Assembly (NCBI GenBank): GCA_029863175.1
Contig: JAOTVX010000019.1
Coordinates: 1-60,641 of the forward strand
Reading direction: 5' to 3'
DNA length: 60,641 nt
From: Betaproteobacteria bacterium
GTDB taxonomy: Bacteria; Pseudomonadota; Gammaproteobacteria; Burkholderiales; SG8-41
Shown: piece after piece, positions 1 to 8,979 of the stretch
How positions within the stretch are numbered: position 1 is the first letter of the stretch
Layout: every line of letters begins with the position of its first letter
Translations under genes and position numbers: made by a program
Notes under the pieces: generated by a model
The model's database searches: none
The model's input: the letters and a program-made list of their open reading frames with translations, nothing else
What the model was told of the DNA's origin: nothing

Positions 1-2
1 GG

Positions 3-62
3 ATCAAGAAGATGGGCAGCCTGGCGATGAAGATTGCCAAACGCATTCCCGGACTGCTGTAG
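3..62 (+). CDS. C-terminal end of an unidentified protein (cut by window edge)
   Basis: An open frame enters from the left edge and ends at a TAG at 60-62. The readable tail is about 19 residues, lysine-rich and then hydrophobic, ending in IAKRIPGLL. It is too short to identify. The plus-strand frame is more protein-like than the alternatives, but a chance open frame cannot be excluded. Confidence 0.3.
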   Translation: MKKMGSLAMKIAKRIPGLL

Positions 63-249
63 CGCGTAAACAAGACAAGGGCCCTTTTTCGAGAACCCGT
101 CGATTTAGATACTATCAATGGGGTCATCTATCAATGGGGTCAGACTCGATCGATTTGACATAGGGCGTAAGAGGGGCCGGGCTCGATAAGGTGACCAGAT
201 CAATTCAAAAGCAAAAGAATCTATAAAAATAGATAGAGTCAGAGTCAAA

Positions 250-385
250 TTTCCCGCAAGCGCTCAGCTTGCTTGACATTACCCCGTCGCGCCTAGGTGG
301 TCTGCCGCGTTTGGGTGGTCGCGCTGCGCGCCGCAGGGCGCGTTCGACCTCATCCTTAAATCGCTCGCTGCCCAAGTGATTAATC
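250..385 (-). pseudogene. Remnant of a REP-associated tyrosine transposase (RAYT) C-terminus
   Basis: Read on the minus strand, this stretch gives GSERFKDEVERALRRAARPP followed by KRGRPPRRDG. That matches the typical RAYT C-terminal end (a short 'LGSxxFvxxlExxL' helix, then a basic RPGRPxK tail). There is no upstream catalytic HUH domain, so it is a fragment. Both sides carry the 'ggggtcagactcgat'-type words (about 118-150) that recur near other RAYT debris here. The rest of 63-419 shows nothing gene-like. Family knowledge supports RAYT; the truncation is seen directly. Confidence 0.5.
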
Positions 386-419
386 GAGCCTGGCTCCTTT
401 ATTGGCCCTCTACGGCCCG

Positions 420-809
420 CTATTCAGCGGGCTCGTACATTTTCTCGAACGCCTCAGCTTCGACCGCGTAGCCATCCTTGCCATCCGCCTCGTTGTAGAC
501 GAGGTAGGCGCCCGCCTTGTAATGAGTCACGCCTTCCTTCGTGGCGATCTGTCCCGGCTGCGCTGCCACCTCCGCCCAGACCGGCGCCACCTTCTCGTAG
601 ATCCCAGGGCTGACGGCGCGGTAGGTGCGCGCGAACGTGTCGCGGTCCACCGTGTAGACGTCCCCGCCGTTGTTAACGATCCAATCGCCGGCCTTGCAGG
701 TCTGCGTGCTGCCCCACTTCTGGTAGGTGAAGCCGTCCGTCTCGAGGTCGAGCTGGATCGCCACCACTTGCGAGGTCGTCTTTTTCAGATACTTGCGTAA
801 TTTGGCCAC
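420..809 (-). CDS. PGDYG-like domain protein with two tandem repeats
   Basis: The 129-residue product has no signal peptide or membrane segment. It holds two related modules: residues about 38-68 (KAGDWIVNNGGDVYTVDRDT, then FARTY) and about 96-127 (KAGAYLVYNEADGKDGYAVE, then FEKMY). This is the pattern of the small PGDYG family, whose biochemical role is unknown. The start is a GTG preceded by GAAGGA at 7 nt. A decayed relative fused to a patatin tail lies at 8691-8958, so this protein and the patatins seem to travel together. Function not assigned. Confidence 0.6.
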   Translation of the reverse strand: MAKLRKYLKKTTSQVVAIQLDLETDGFTYQKWGSTQTCKAGDWIVNNGGDVYTVDRDTFARTYRAVSPGIYEKVAPVWAEVAAQPGQIATKEGVTHYKAGAYLVYNEADGKDGYAVEAEAFEKMYEPAE

Positions 810-961
810 CGGAAATCCTTCAGGGAACCGGGTCGAGTCCGGCAGAGCAGGCGGGGTGTTCTAAATACTAACGCGGTTTCAGCGTCAATCCAACGCAAGG
901 GCACCGCCCTGCCCTCGGTCAGGATCGAGGGGCATCTGCGTTTGCCCGCTCAAGGGATCGA

Positions 962-2494
962 TCAGGAGGACGAAGAGCGTTTGAAGGAGCCGCGGCGGTC
1001 GGAGATGATGCCGTTTGTCAGATACTTCTTCGTCACCCGGGCGCGCTTCTCGGCGTCGGTCATTGGGGACCTGCCGTAGGTCACGCGGATCTTGAGGTAG
1101 GCATCGATGAGCTTGCGTTCCTCCACGGTGCCCCATCCCCCGGGGTTGCGCAGCCCGGTCTCTTCGAGCGCCTTGGCCAGGCAAGTCTTGACGTAGGCCG
1201 GCCGGTTGACGTGGTTGTCGAGGATCAGTCCGACGCCATACTCCGAGGTCACCAGGTCGGATACCCGGTGCTTGTTGTCCACCTTGGTGCTATAGAACTG
1301 GTCCAGTCGGCCGAGGGCGTGCTTGATTTCCATCGCCTGGACGGCGGGGTCCTGTCCTGCGAGCCAAAAATAAAATGCCCAGGGCGCTTGCCGCAGCTGC
1401 GCCTTGGCCGCCGGCGTCTTGATCGTGGTTCCCCGCAGCGAGAAGTAGCCGTGCACCAGCCCGGGTGTGACCTCCGCCACGTCCAGGCCGTGCTGACCGC
1501 AGTACTTGTCGAACAGGTCGCGGTCCTCGTCCTTGATACGTGCCAGCAGCGCCGGCAGTTCGCCCTTGGCACTGCCCGTGCCGGCGGTCCACTGGAACAG
1601 ACCGAAGGACAGGGACGCGTTGTCCCAGGTGTTGATAGCGTCCAGGTTCCCCTCGTTCTCGGCCACCGCAATGATCACGTTGACCTCGGACTGGGTGACC
1701 TTGAGGGCGCGCAGTTTGTCCGCGTGAGACGCCACGAAGGCGGCGGGCTTCTGACCCCCGGTCGTATACAGGCCGAGCCGGAACTTGCTGAACTGCTTCT
1801 GGTGAACGCCGTCGGAGACCTTGAGGTACTGGCGGTTGTTGTTCCCTTTGATGGACTTGACGCTGAGGGAGCCGGGCGCCGGGGTCGGTGTGTGCGACGG
1901 GTCATGCCAGCTGTCGCCGTAGAACGGGCTGAGCTGGGCGACGATGCGCTCGGCCAGCGGCATCGTCAGCACCCTGCCGTCCCCGCCGACACCCTCCCAT
2001 TTTCCGAAGGCGGCTACCGCCGCGGTGGTGGAACGTCCGTAGTCCCCATCGGCACCGAACTTGTTCCAGTTCAGTTCCTTGCCGAAGCCCAGCTCGTGCA
2101 GCAGCGTCTGCAGGGTGGCGATCCGGACCCGATCGGTTCCTCCCTTCTTGTAGTGCCTCTCGATCCTGTTCTTCTCGGCGTCCGCGGCGAGCTGCTTCAA
2201 CTCTTCCAAGGCGTCGTAGCGGGCCAGAATCTTCTCCGCGAGAGCGCTCGAGACCCGCTCGCCGTTCGCCGTGCTGCCGTTGCGCCTGGCGAACTCGGCG
2301 ACGGCGGTGGCGGTCGCCTTGCCGTAGTCGCCGTCGGCGCCGAACTTCTCCCACTTGAGCTTGCGGTCGAACCCCAGCCAGTGGAGAAAGGTCTGGAGCG
2401 CCGTAATGGCGTGGCGTGCCGAGGAGCCCTTGTGCAGGGTCGCGGCGACCGTGCCGTGGTCGATCAGTGTCTTCAGCGTGTCTCGTTCTGTCAT
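962..2494 (-). CDS. Muramidase-like protein with two peptidoglycan-binding domains
   Basis: About 510 residues. Two tandem peptidoglycan-binding-like domains (about 30-75 and 123-168) share the core KFGADGDYG. A linker rich in Thr/Pro follows, then a lysozyme-fold-like region with VAENEGNLDAIN and LSFGLFQWTAGTG, in which the Glu of ENEG is the likely acid. The predicted role is peptidoglycan cleavage. There is no Sec signal, unusual for a wall hydrolase and compatible with delivery by a specialised machine. I chose the ATG at 2494 because GGAGG lies 9 nt upstream; the ATG at 2503 abuts the same GGAGG. No immunity gene is evident beside it. Confidence 0.65.
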   Translation of the reverse strand: MTERDTLKTLIDHGTVAATLHKGSSARHAITALQTFLHWLGFDRKLKWEKFGADGDYGKATATAVAEFARRNGSTANGERVSSALAEKILARYDALEELKQLAADAEKNRIERHYKKGGTDRVRIATLQTLLHELGFGKELNWNKFGADGDYGRSTTAAVAAFGKWEGVGGDGRVLTMPLAERIVAQLSPFYGDSWHDPSHTPTPAPGSLSVKSIKGNNNRQYLKVSDGVHQKQFSKFRLGLYTTGGQKPAAFVASHADKLRALKVTQSEVNVIIAVAENEGNLDAINTWDNASLSFGLFQWTAGTGSAKGELPALLARIKDEDRDLFDKYCGQHGLDVAEVTPGLVHGYFSLRGTTIKTPAAKAQLRQAPWAFYFWLAGQDPAVQAMEIKHALGRLDQFYSTKVDNKHRVSDLVTSEYGVGLILDNHVNRPAYVKTCLAKALEETGLRNPGGWGTVEERKLIDAYLKIRVTYGRSPMTDAEKRARVTKKYLTNGIISDRRGSFKRSSSS

Positions 2495-2564
2495 CGGGTG
2501 CATCCTCCGGTAAAGAAGCCCCCACGAATTCGAGCTTTTTCCACGGAGGCCAGCACCGCTCGCT

Positions 2565-5240
2565 TTATTTGAGTTTCAGCAACCTTTCCAGCTTTCCCCG
2601 CCTGAGGAACATGCGATCAAAAATTGACAGATGAATGTTGGTGACGACGAATCCAGCCACTGCAACAAGTGCTTTGCGCAAGTAGCCGCGGGCGGCCTTC
2701 TGTGGATCGAGCCAATTGACAAGCGGGAATACGATGCCGGCGACTAGGAGGACGATGAATAGGGTCAGACCGCCGACAGAAACTTCGGGGAAGGTTAGCT
2801 CGTCGTCCCAGTGAGCATAGATGAACCATACGAGCAGCACTGCCGCCGCTACGCCTCCCACCCAGCCCAGCGAACGCAGCACCGGGCTGAGCTTCCAGAT
2901 CTTGAAGAACAGGGCCGACCCTGCGTCGAGCTGCCGGCCGAGATCCGCCCGCCGCACGTCCGAGCTGCTCCTTGGTTCCCTGATAAGGTCTTCCAGCCGG
3001 CGAAACGGCCAGTCGCCGCGCGGCGCCTGGATATCGAATCCGCCCCAGGTACCCAGCTCGCCGTCTCGCTTATGTTGTTTATCAAGCTCCTTGAATTCGT
3101 ACTCGGTCATGAGGTAGCCGCTCAGCATCAGCGAGTACGCCTCCACTTCCGTGAACGAGTCCAAATCGGTGCGGATCGCTGCGAGCTTGAGCTGCAGGTC
3201 CCTGTCGACACCGTAGTCGGTGGTATCGGAATTCGCTTCGGGCACCTTCGTCGGGTCCTGACAATCGATCCAGTCGATCGGCAAGGTCTCCAGGCCCTTC
3301 TTCGTGTGAATGAAAAACAGCCCCTGCAAGGCGCGATTGTCGACGCGCGCGCGGAGATCCTGATATTCGGCCTCGCGCACCCGGTCCATGAGGATGCTGT
3401 TTGAGCGTAACGGCACGCCTATAATGCTGTTCGAGGGATGCTTCTGATCGCCCATCTGGCCCGATGCGTCGCTGCAAAGCATCAGAGTGCAACCCTCGTC
3501 GAGCAGCGTTCCGACACCCTGATTATCGTGCACCCCGCCATCGACGAGCCGCACCGTGCGCTGGGGGTAGAGCTCATCGAGCACCAAGGGCTCGAAGAGC
3601 CCGGGGACGCAGGCCGAGGCTGCCACGGCGTAACCGAGGCGATAATGCTTGTGCTCGTCCTTGCTTGCCTGCTCGTACCAAAGGCGACGGTAACGCTCGT
3701 TGACATCGATTTCCGTGCCGATGGACCCCGGCGGCTCGCCCATCCATCGCCCGGTGAATTGCCAGCTGTGGCCTGAGTTGAGCGATGTGGCGTTCAGCAG
3801 CAACACCGGCACCTTGGCCCGCCGCCGCCAGTTGGAGAACTTCGGCTTGAAGGGGTGGCTATCGGGTTGTTCAGCGGGTTTGACAAGCAGCTCCGGCATT
3901 GTGCGCGGTTCGGTCCGGTGCTCCGCGTTTGCCCCGATACGTTCGTACAGGTTTTCCTCGTACAATTCGCCGAGTCGATGGCTGCGCGAGTACTCCTTGG
4001 AGAAGATCATGCGGAGATTCGCGCCCAGGCTCGCCAAGGCGCGCATGCGCATGTTGCGTTGAACGCCCGCGAGAAAGCGCTCCTGTACACGGCGAACCGC
4101 CTTGATATAGTCCTGCCGAGCAATGCTCTTATCCTTCCCTTTCTTGAGGATCTCCTGGATCTCAAGATAGTAGTGAGCACCGACGATGCTGCCTCCGGAC
4201 ACGGTGGACAGTGCCTCGACGGCTCGCAGCACGTCCATCTCCGCCAGCCGGGCCAGCACGCCAAGATGAAACAACGATGCGCGAAAGCCGCCGCCCGACA
4301 GGGCTAATCCCACCTTGCCGCGGTAGCACGAGAGCGCCGCTTCGGTGTCTTCTTGCAAGAATTTGTGAAGAGCCTGCCACGCGGGATGCCAGATCTCCAC
4401 GGCCGAGCCTTCGGCAGGAGGTTTGCAGCCCTGCAGGCGCGCCAATGAAACCAGTTGCTTGAAGGCCGTCTGCTGTTCCCATTCCTTGGGCTTGGCTTCG
4501 CGCGCTGCGGTCAGCCACTTGCCCGCCTCCTCGTATTGCCCGAGACCAAAGTAGATCTCGGCCAGCGTGACGATGTACCAGTATTGGCTATTGAGACTCG
4601 TGTCCTTCTCACTGAGTTTTGGCACGATCGCCGCCATCGCTTCACGCAGCGCACGCGCTTTCTGGCGCAGCTCGTTCGCCTCGGCCGCGTCTTCCCGTTT
4701 GGTGCCGGCGCGCACGGCGATGGTCGTCGCTCTTGCGGCCAGCAGATCGAATAGGTATGCCGCGTTAACCCCCCCGTATCCCTTGTCGATCTCCTTGTCT
4801 TGCGTCGTGTCACACTCCCATGCGGCGCGGTAGAAAAAGAGCGCCTGGTGCAAATGCTCGAGCTGCCCACCGTGCTCCCACATGCGCTTGTACACCGCGC
4901 CACCCAGCGCCAGGGTCTCCGGAAGCGTCTCAGGTTTCATTCCCTTCTTCCTGATGGCCTCTTCGGGATCGCTCAGCCCGATCTCTTTGAGCATAGCCAG
5001 CGCATCCGCAAAGCGCGTGCCCGCCAGAAGCTCCTCGTCCTTGTAAGTACAAAGCGCCAGTTGTTGAATCACCCACGTGTTGTCTGGCTCCTGTGCACGC
5101 GCCTCGGTCAGCACCTTCCGCGCAAGCCCGAACTCCAATTCCCCTTTGATCTCGCTGATCAGATGCTTCAGCTCTCTATCCCGCGGGACAGGCAGCTCGT
5201 TTTCCAGGATTCTTTTCGCGTCATTCGTGCTCTGATTCAT
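2565..5240 (-). CDS. TRAFs-binding-like (DUF4071) / patatin-like phospholipase fusion, membrane-anchored
   Basis: 891 residues. N-terminal helical repeats (about 20-270) contain the signature also seen in the protein at 5971-7446 (PETLALGGAVYKRM, then GVNAAYL), as in the MAP3K TRAFs-binding/DUF4071 family. A patatin domain follows: oxyanion-hole SGGGFRA near 315, nucleophile Ser351 in VSGGSIVG, and catalytic Asp in VDGGVHDNQG near 565. At least two hydrophobic segments lie near the C-terminus (about 790-860). It should be a Ser-Asp lipid acyl hydrolase held at the membrane. The ATG has AGGAGA 7 nt upstream. The fusion of domains that are separate genes a few kb away suggests a shared pathway. 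Whether it is defensive or an effector is inference. Confidence 0.75.
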   Translation of the reverse strand: MNQSTNDAKRILENELPVPRDRELKHLISEIKGELEFGLARKVLTEARAQEPDNTWVIQQLALCTYKDEELLAGTRFADALAMLKEIGLSDPEEAIRKKGMKPETLPETLALGGAVYKRMWEHGGQLEHLHQALFFYRAAWECDTTQDKEIDKGYGGVNAAYLFDLLAARATTIAVRAGTKREDAAEANELRQKARALREAMAAIVPKLSEKDTSLNSQYWYIVTLAEIYFGLGQYEEAGKWLTAAREAKPKEWEQQTAFKQLVSLARLQGCKPPAEGSAVEIWHPAWQALHKFLQEDTEAALSCYRGKVGLALSGGGFRASLFHLGVLARLAEMDVLRAVEALSTVSGGSIVGAHYYLEIQEILKKGKDKSIARQDYIKAVRRVQERFLAGVQRNMRMRALASLGANLRMIFSKEYSRSHRLGELYEENLYERIGANAEHRTEPRTMPELLVKPAEQPDSHPFKPKFSNWRRRAKVPVLLLNATSLNSGHSWQFTGRWMGEPPGSIGTEIDVNERYRRLWYEQASKDEHKHYRLGYAVAASACVPGLFEPLVLDELYPQRTVRLVDGGVHDNQGVGTLLDEGCTLMLCSDASGQMGDQKHPSNSIIGVPLRSNSILMDRVREAEYQDLRARVDNRALQGLFFIHTKKGLETLPIDWIDCQDPTKVPEANSDTTDYGVDRDLQLKLAAIRTDLDSFTEVEAYSLMLSGYLMTEYEFKELDKQHKRDGELGTWGGFDIQAPRGDWPFRRLEDLIREPRSSSDVRRADLGRQLDAGSALFFKIWKLSPVLRSLGWVGGVAAAVLLVWFIYAHWDDELTFPEVSVGGLTLFIVLLVAGIVFPLVNWLDPQKAARGYLRKALVAVAGFVVTNIHLSIFDRMFLRRGKLERLLKLK

Positions 5241-5594
5241 TTGTAGGTCTCCTCTAGCCTCTAGAGTACGCGATCGTGCGTCCTCTTACACTCGGTCTGA
5301 CATTGCCCGCGTACGCTTCTTGAGCTGACGCGACAAGGCGTCAACTACCCTGCGGCTCGTACCAGGCCATGGTCGTTACCGCTTCTAAGTAGCGAACCAG
5401 GCGGCGGCCGCGTCGATGCCGTCCAGTTCCGACCAAACTCTGCCACATCGCAAAATGCGTAATGCGTAGACTTGACCTTTATGTCACGCTGCTTAGCGGA
5501 TTCCGGTGGAAAGCGTGAACGTTCCCGCTTTGCCTCCGCTTGCGTTCACAAGGATGGTGTAGAAAAGGTTGCTCGTATCCGGCGTGGTCGCGCG
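5241..5594. other. Intergenic stretch with no recognised gene
   Basis: About 350 bases between the patatin fusion and the DUF4231 fragment. I read all six frames and found no convincing coding signal, RNA gene or strong terminator. The bases nearest 5240 hold the Shine-Dalgarno sequence of the fusion gene. Confidence 0.4.
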
Positions 5595-5828
5595 TTACCG
5601 GGTCAGGTCGCCTGCGCGCTCGCGCGCGGCCTTGTCCGCCGCGCCGGCAGCCCGCATCGCCTGTGTCCAACAGCTGTACCCCGCAAGCAACGGAATAGAG
5701 GCGGCGGCGATGATCTCGATCAACCGCAAGCGCTTGTGCGCCGCCTGGTTGGCAGCGCTTTTCTTGCTATACCAATTGATCTGATCGTCGAGCCGCTGCT
5801 CGAGGTACTCGGCTTCTCCGATTGCCAT
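5595..5828 (-). CDS. Truncated DUF4231 (SLATT-type) membrane protein
   Basis: 77 residues from the ATG at 5828 (GGAAGAAG 7 nt upstream). The start YLEQRLDDQINWYSKKSAAN, then KRLRLIEIIAAA, is characteristic of DUF4231, a two-helix membrane family grouped with SLATT-type proteins of prokaryotic conflict systems. One transmembrane helix (IIAAASIPLLAGY) is present. After it the sequence turns into Ala/Arg-rich tail (AGAADKAARERAG) where the second helix and conserved C-terminus should be. Full-length members are about 120-140 residues, so it is probably a 3'-truncated gene. Its place between two TRAFs-binding proteins supports an original role in the same module. Confidence 0.6.
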   Translation of the reverse strand: MAIGEAEYLEQRLDDQINWYSKKSAANQAAHKRLRLIEIIAAASIPLLAGYSCWTQAMRAAGAADKAARERAGDLTR

Positions 5829-5970
5829 AGAAAACTTCTTCCGCGCTCCGCTCACGAGTATTCGATCTTGCAATTGACCTCGATCGACTTCTTTTCGATC
5901 TTTATCGGCGTTTATCTGCGCTTATCCGCGGCTCATGTTCTTGATTTTGTTACGCGCTCTAAGTCACCTT

Positions 5971-7446
5971 CTACGCGCCGCCTGCGGCGGATTTCGCGCT
6001 GAGTTCGTCGGGCCGCACCTTGCGCTCGAACTCCTCGATCGCCGCCTTGAGCTTGGCTTTCTGCCCCAGATAGCTGCCCTTGCCGAATTCGGTCGCCACG
6101 CTCTCGATCTTACGCCCGAGCCGCTCCTCGTCCGAAGTCCGGCCTAATCCCTGGTAGGCCTCGGCAAGGGTCATATAAACCCACTGTTTGTCGCCGCGGC
6201 TCGCGAAGCTCGCCTCGTCTTCGATCAGCTCCTTGCAGATCTCGACTACTTTCAGACGGATCATGTTGGCGTGGCCGTAGCTGACAATGGCGTCGAACCG
6301 GTCTGGCAGCAGATTGGCCCTTTGGGTGTACATGTAAGCCACGTTGATGCCGTTGTAGTAGTCCTGCTTGACGTAGAAGCCGCGCTCGTAAAAACCAATC
6401 GCCCGGTCCAGGTACTCCAGATCGTCGGTCATCTCGAACAGGCGTTTATTGATGGCGCCGGACAGTCCCAGCGTCTCGGGATCATTGGAGATCTTCGGCG
6501 CGCAGTATTTCGCCAGAATTTCTTCGGCTTCGTCCAGCGCCACGATGGCGGTCTTCTTGTCGATATTGCCATCCGCATCCCGCTTTTCGCCCGCCTTGTA
6601 GGTCACCAGCGCCAGCCGCTGCGCGAGGAACACGTCCGGTTTCTTGTCAGGTTTTCCCTCGGTCTGCATCGCGATGGCGCGCCCAAACAGGCGGGTCGCC
6701 TCCGGGAAATTGTTCTTCTTCTTTGCCGCTTCCGCCGCGTCGATGACGCTGGCCAGTGATTCCCCCTCTTTTACCTTCTTCTTATCGCGCTGCGCCGGCG
6801 GTATGTAAGCGGGCGGCTCCACGTAGGTCGCCGCGTCGTAGGCGGGCGGCGTCATGCCGATGAGGAACTGAAACACCGGGCTGTCGGTCTCGCGCCTTGC
6901 GTGCGCTGCCGCCTTCCGCCTGCGTTGCTCGACCGCGATGATCTTCTCCAGGACTTCGGACAGATGGTTGACGAACCGCTCCTGTTCCTTGGCGCCGATC
7001 TCGTCCCCACCGTGCTCGTATTGGTGGATGACGAACGAGCTCAGATCGAAGGGGATTCTCTGCATCAGCACCGATTCGGCGATGATGATCGTGGTATGTG
7101 GCCTCTGGGCGTGCCGCACCCCGAGCTCGTAGAACACATTGGCGTTCAAAGTCGAAAGGTCTGCGATGACGATGTCCGCCTCGTAGATCCAGCGGTACAT
7201 GATCGAGTCGATGCTGCCCGTGAGGTTGGCGTCGATGGCCCGAAAACAGTTCACGTTAACCTTGTCGCAAGCCGGATGGACGAGCTGCTCGTAGGTCTTG
7301 TCGAGGTTCAGGACGCGCCCGGTCGAGTAGTCGGTCTTGTTGCCGAAGCCGGTGACGACGAAGCAGGTGAGCTGGCGTTGCGCGTCCTTGGCTGCTTTTG
7401 CGGACTTCTTCCCGCGCGCCGCCGATTTACTCTTACCCTTCGTCAT
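5971..7446 (-). CDS. Deoxyribosyltransferase/TIR-like domain fused to TRAFs-binding (DUF4071) repeats
   Basis: About 491 residues. After a Lys-rich leader, residues about 25-130 form a Rossmann-like domain with ADIVIADLSTLNANVFYELG; the Glu of VFYELG sits where nucleoside deoxyribosyltransferase and TIR-like enzymes carry their catalytic Glu. Residues about 225-475 are helical repeats with NDPETLGLSGAINKRLFE and YNGINVAYMYTQRA, matching the N-terminus of the patatin fusion at 2565-5240. There is no signal peptide. The second of two ATGs is preferred (AGGAG 6 nt upstream). It lies 29 nt after the patatin stop, so the two are probably cotranscribed. Hydrolysis of a nucleotide or NAD-like substrate is inference. 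Confidence 0.7.
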   Translation of the reverse strand: MTKGKSKSAARGKKSAKAAKDAQRQLTCFVVTGFGNKTDYSTGRVLNLDKTYEQLVHPACDKVNVNCFRAIDANLTGSIDSIMYRWIYEADIVIADLSTLNANVFYELGVRHAQRPHTTIIIAESVLMQRIPFDLSSFVIHQYEHGGDEIGAKEQERFVNHLSEVLEKIIAVEQRRRKAAAHARRETDSPVFQFLIGMTPPAYDAATYVEPPAYIPPAQRDKKKVKEGESLASVIDAAEAAKKKNNFPEATRLFGRAIAMQTEGKPDKKPDVFLAQRLALVTYKAGEKRDADGNIDKKTAIVALDEAEEILAKYCAPKISNDPETLGLSGAINKRLFEMTDDLEYLDRAIGFYERGFYVKQDYYNGINVAYMYTQRANLLPDRFDAIVSYGHANMIRLKVVEICKELIEDEASFASRGDKQWVYMTLAEAYQGLGRTSDEERLGRKIESVATEFGKGSYLGQKAKLKAAIEEFERKVRPDELSAKSAAGGA

Positions 7447-7475
7447 CATGATCTCCTGATGAGACGGTCCCCGGG

Positions 7476-8621
7476 CTATTCGATGTCAAAGCCTCGGCCG
7501 AAGTGCTCGTCCTTGATCCGATCCGCCGCCGCCTTGCCGATCTCCACCAGCTTGGCCATGTTCTCGGCGCGGTCCATGTCTGCAATCGTCTTGAGTTGCT
7601 CGGGGCTGAGCTTGTCCTTGAGCGAGACATCGTCGAACTGGACGTCATAGCGCAGGTAGGTGAGCAGCGGCTTGCCTCCGCCGAGGATGTCCCCGTCGAG
7701 TTTCCCGATCTCGCTGTCGATCTCGCGTGCCGTCGCGCTCGAGGACATCCACTGCAGCAACAGCTCGTTGAGCGCGCTGGCGTCGTCCATCAGCGAGGAG
7801 AGCCCGCGCACGCCGAGCTCCACCGCCTTCATGTCCATGACCTCCTTTGGATCGAGCGCGAGCGTCTTCGAGCCCGTCCCGAGCGAGACGAGCAGAAGCT
7901 GGTCGGCACCCGTCGGCCAGCGCAGCTCATGGCCCTCGAGCGTGGCCAGCATCAGGAGCTGCAGCGCGGGGTTGTTGTGCGGGCTGACGCCCCCGTCGAC
8001 GAAGGCGCCTTCCATGTCGTCGGCCACCTTGATCTTCTCCGGCTCAAAGTAGGTGGGCGCCGCCGTGCTCGCCCGCACCACGTCGCGCAGCAGGTAGTCC
8101 TTGTTCGGCGTGGATTTGCTTTTCGGATCTCCCTCGAAGTAGCGCCCCTTGGGGTTGTTGTGGATGACCCAGGGGCTACCGGTGTCGAGTCGCTTGGCCA
8201 CGACGGCGAGGCCGGTCTTCAGCTCCGGTTCGCCGAGCCGGATGTCGCCGTAGCCTTCCTTCTTGTCTGCCAGGGCCTTTTTCACCGGCTCTGCCGAGAA
8301 CTTGGGCCTCAGCAGGCCCTTTCGAAAGAAGCTCGACTCGAAGATCGAGTTCCCGAGCTTGAGATAGAGCTTCTCGATGCGCTCCACCGTCCAGCCGAGC
8401 GTGAGCGCGGAGGCAATGATGGCGCCGGTCGAGGTTCCGCCGATCAGATCGAAGTAGTCGGCGAGCACCGCCGAGTTGTCGCCAGTGCGGTCGCGGACGA
8501 GTTTCTCGATCCGCTTGAGGAGCTGTACGGTGAGAATGCCACGGATGCCTCCGCCGTCGAGGGCAAGGATCCGCTTCGGCCCGGGTCCGAACAGGTGCGC
8601 GTTCAGGTCTTTTCGCTTCAT
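7476..8621 (-). CDS. CapV-like patatin phospholipase
   Basis: 381 residues. The patatin motifs are complete: DGGGIRG (22-28) for the oxyanion hole, GTSTG (62-66) with nucleophile Ser64, and VDGG with catalytic Asp209. The overall length and the start KRILALDGGGIRGILTVQLL resemble cytosolic patatins such as CBASS CapV. It should hydrolyse acyl chains of membrane phospholipids. I chose the ATG at 8621 because AAAGGTGG lies just upstream; the longer frame needs a GTG. It is first in a tight pair with the TIR-like/TRAFs-binding gene. No cyclase (CD-NTase) is visible in the window, so a CBASS label is not justified. Confidence 0.8.
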   Translation of the reverse strand: MKRKDLNAHLFGPGPKRILALDGGGIRGILTVQLLKRIEKLVRDRTGDNSAVLADYFDLIGGTSTGAIIASALTLGWTVERIEKLYLKLGNSIFESSFFRKGLLRPKFSAEPVKKALADKKEGYGDIRLGEPELKTGLAVVAKRLDTGSPWVIHNNPKGRYFEGDPKSKSTPNKDYLLRDVVRASTAAPTYFEPEKIKVADDMEGAFVDGGVSPHNNPALQLLMLATLEGHELRWPTGADQLLLVSLGTGSKTLALDPKEVMDMKAVELGVRGLSSLMDDASALNELLLQWMSSSATAREIDSEIGKLDGDILGGGKPLLTYLRYDVQFDDVSLKDKLSPEQLKTIADMDRAENMAKLVEIGKAAADRIKDEHFGRGFDIE

Positions 8622-8690
8622 TTCATCCACCTTTCTTTTCTCGCGCACGGTGCACGCACCATTCGAGGTCGTATGATAAATCGAGCTTGG

Positions 8691-8958
8691 CCCCCCCTTT
8701 ATTTGTTCGCACTAATGAACCCGTTCGTCCTGATTGCACCGTCGCGATCGGCCAGCGCGGTCCACACGGCGTCACCTTCCGGTAGAGACCTGGGCTTTCG
8801 GCGCGATAGGTGCGGGCGAACGTGTCACGATCCACCGTGTACACATCCCCCTCGTTGTTCACGGATCCAATCGCTTGCTTGAGCTGGCCCACCTCCTCTG
8901 GCGCAAGCGACGCATTATAGCGCTGGTAAGTGAGCGGCGGCGCGCCTCCGAGGAGATC
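8691..8958 (-). pseudogene. Decayed fusion of a patatin C-terminus and a PGDYG-like protein
   Basis: On the minus strand, 8958-8866 reads LLGGAPPLTYQRYNASLAPE, then EVGQLKQAI, matching the C-terminal part of the patatin at 7476-8621 (LGGGKPLLTYLRYDV...LSPEQLKTI). It runs directly into NNEGDVYTVDRDTFARTYRA, which matches the PGDYG-like protein at 420-809. After ESPGLYRKVTP the good reading moves to another frame (VWTALADRDGAIRTNGFISA) and ends at a TAA near 8700. There is no start for the patatin part and at least one frameshift, so this is debris from a duplicated patatin-PGDYG unit. Confidence 0.6.
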
Positions 8959-8979
8959 CATGAAGCCTCCTCGGCAATT

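Noticed and set aside
1211..2572. 453-residue open frame on the plus strand
   Set aside because: Antisense shadow of the muramidase gene; Val/Arg/Leu-rich translation without motifs.
7476..8621. CBASS operon around the CapV-like patatin
   Set aside because: No CD-NTase, Cap2 or Cap3 gene is present in the flanks.
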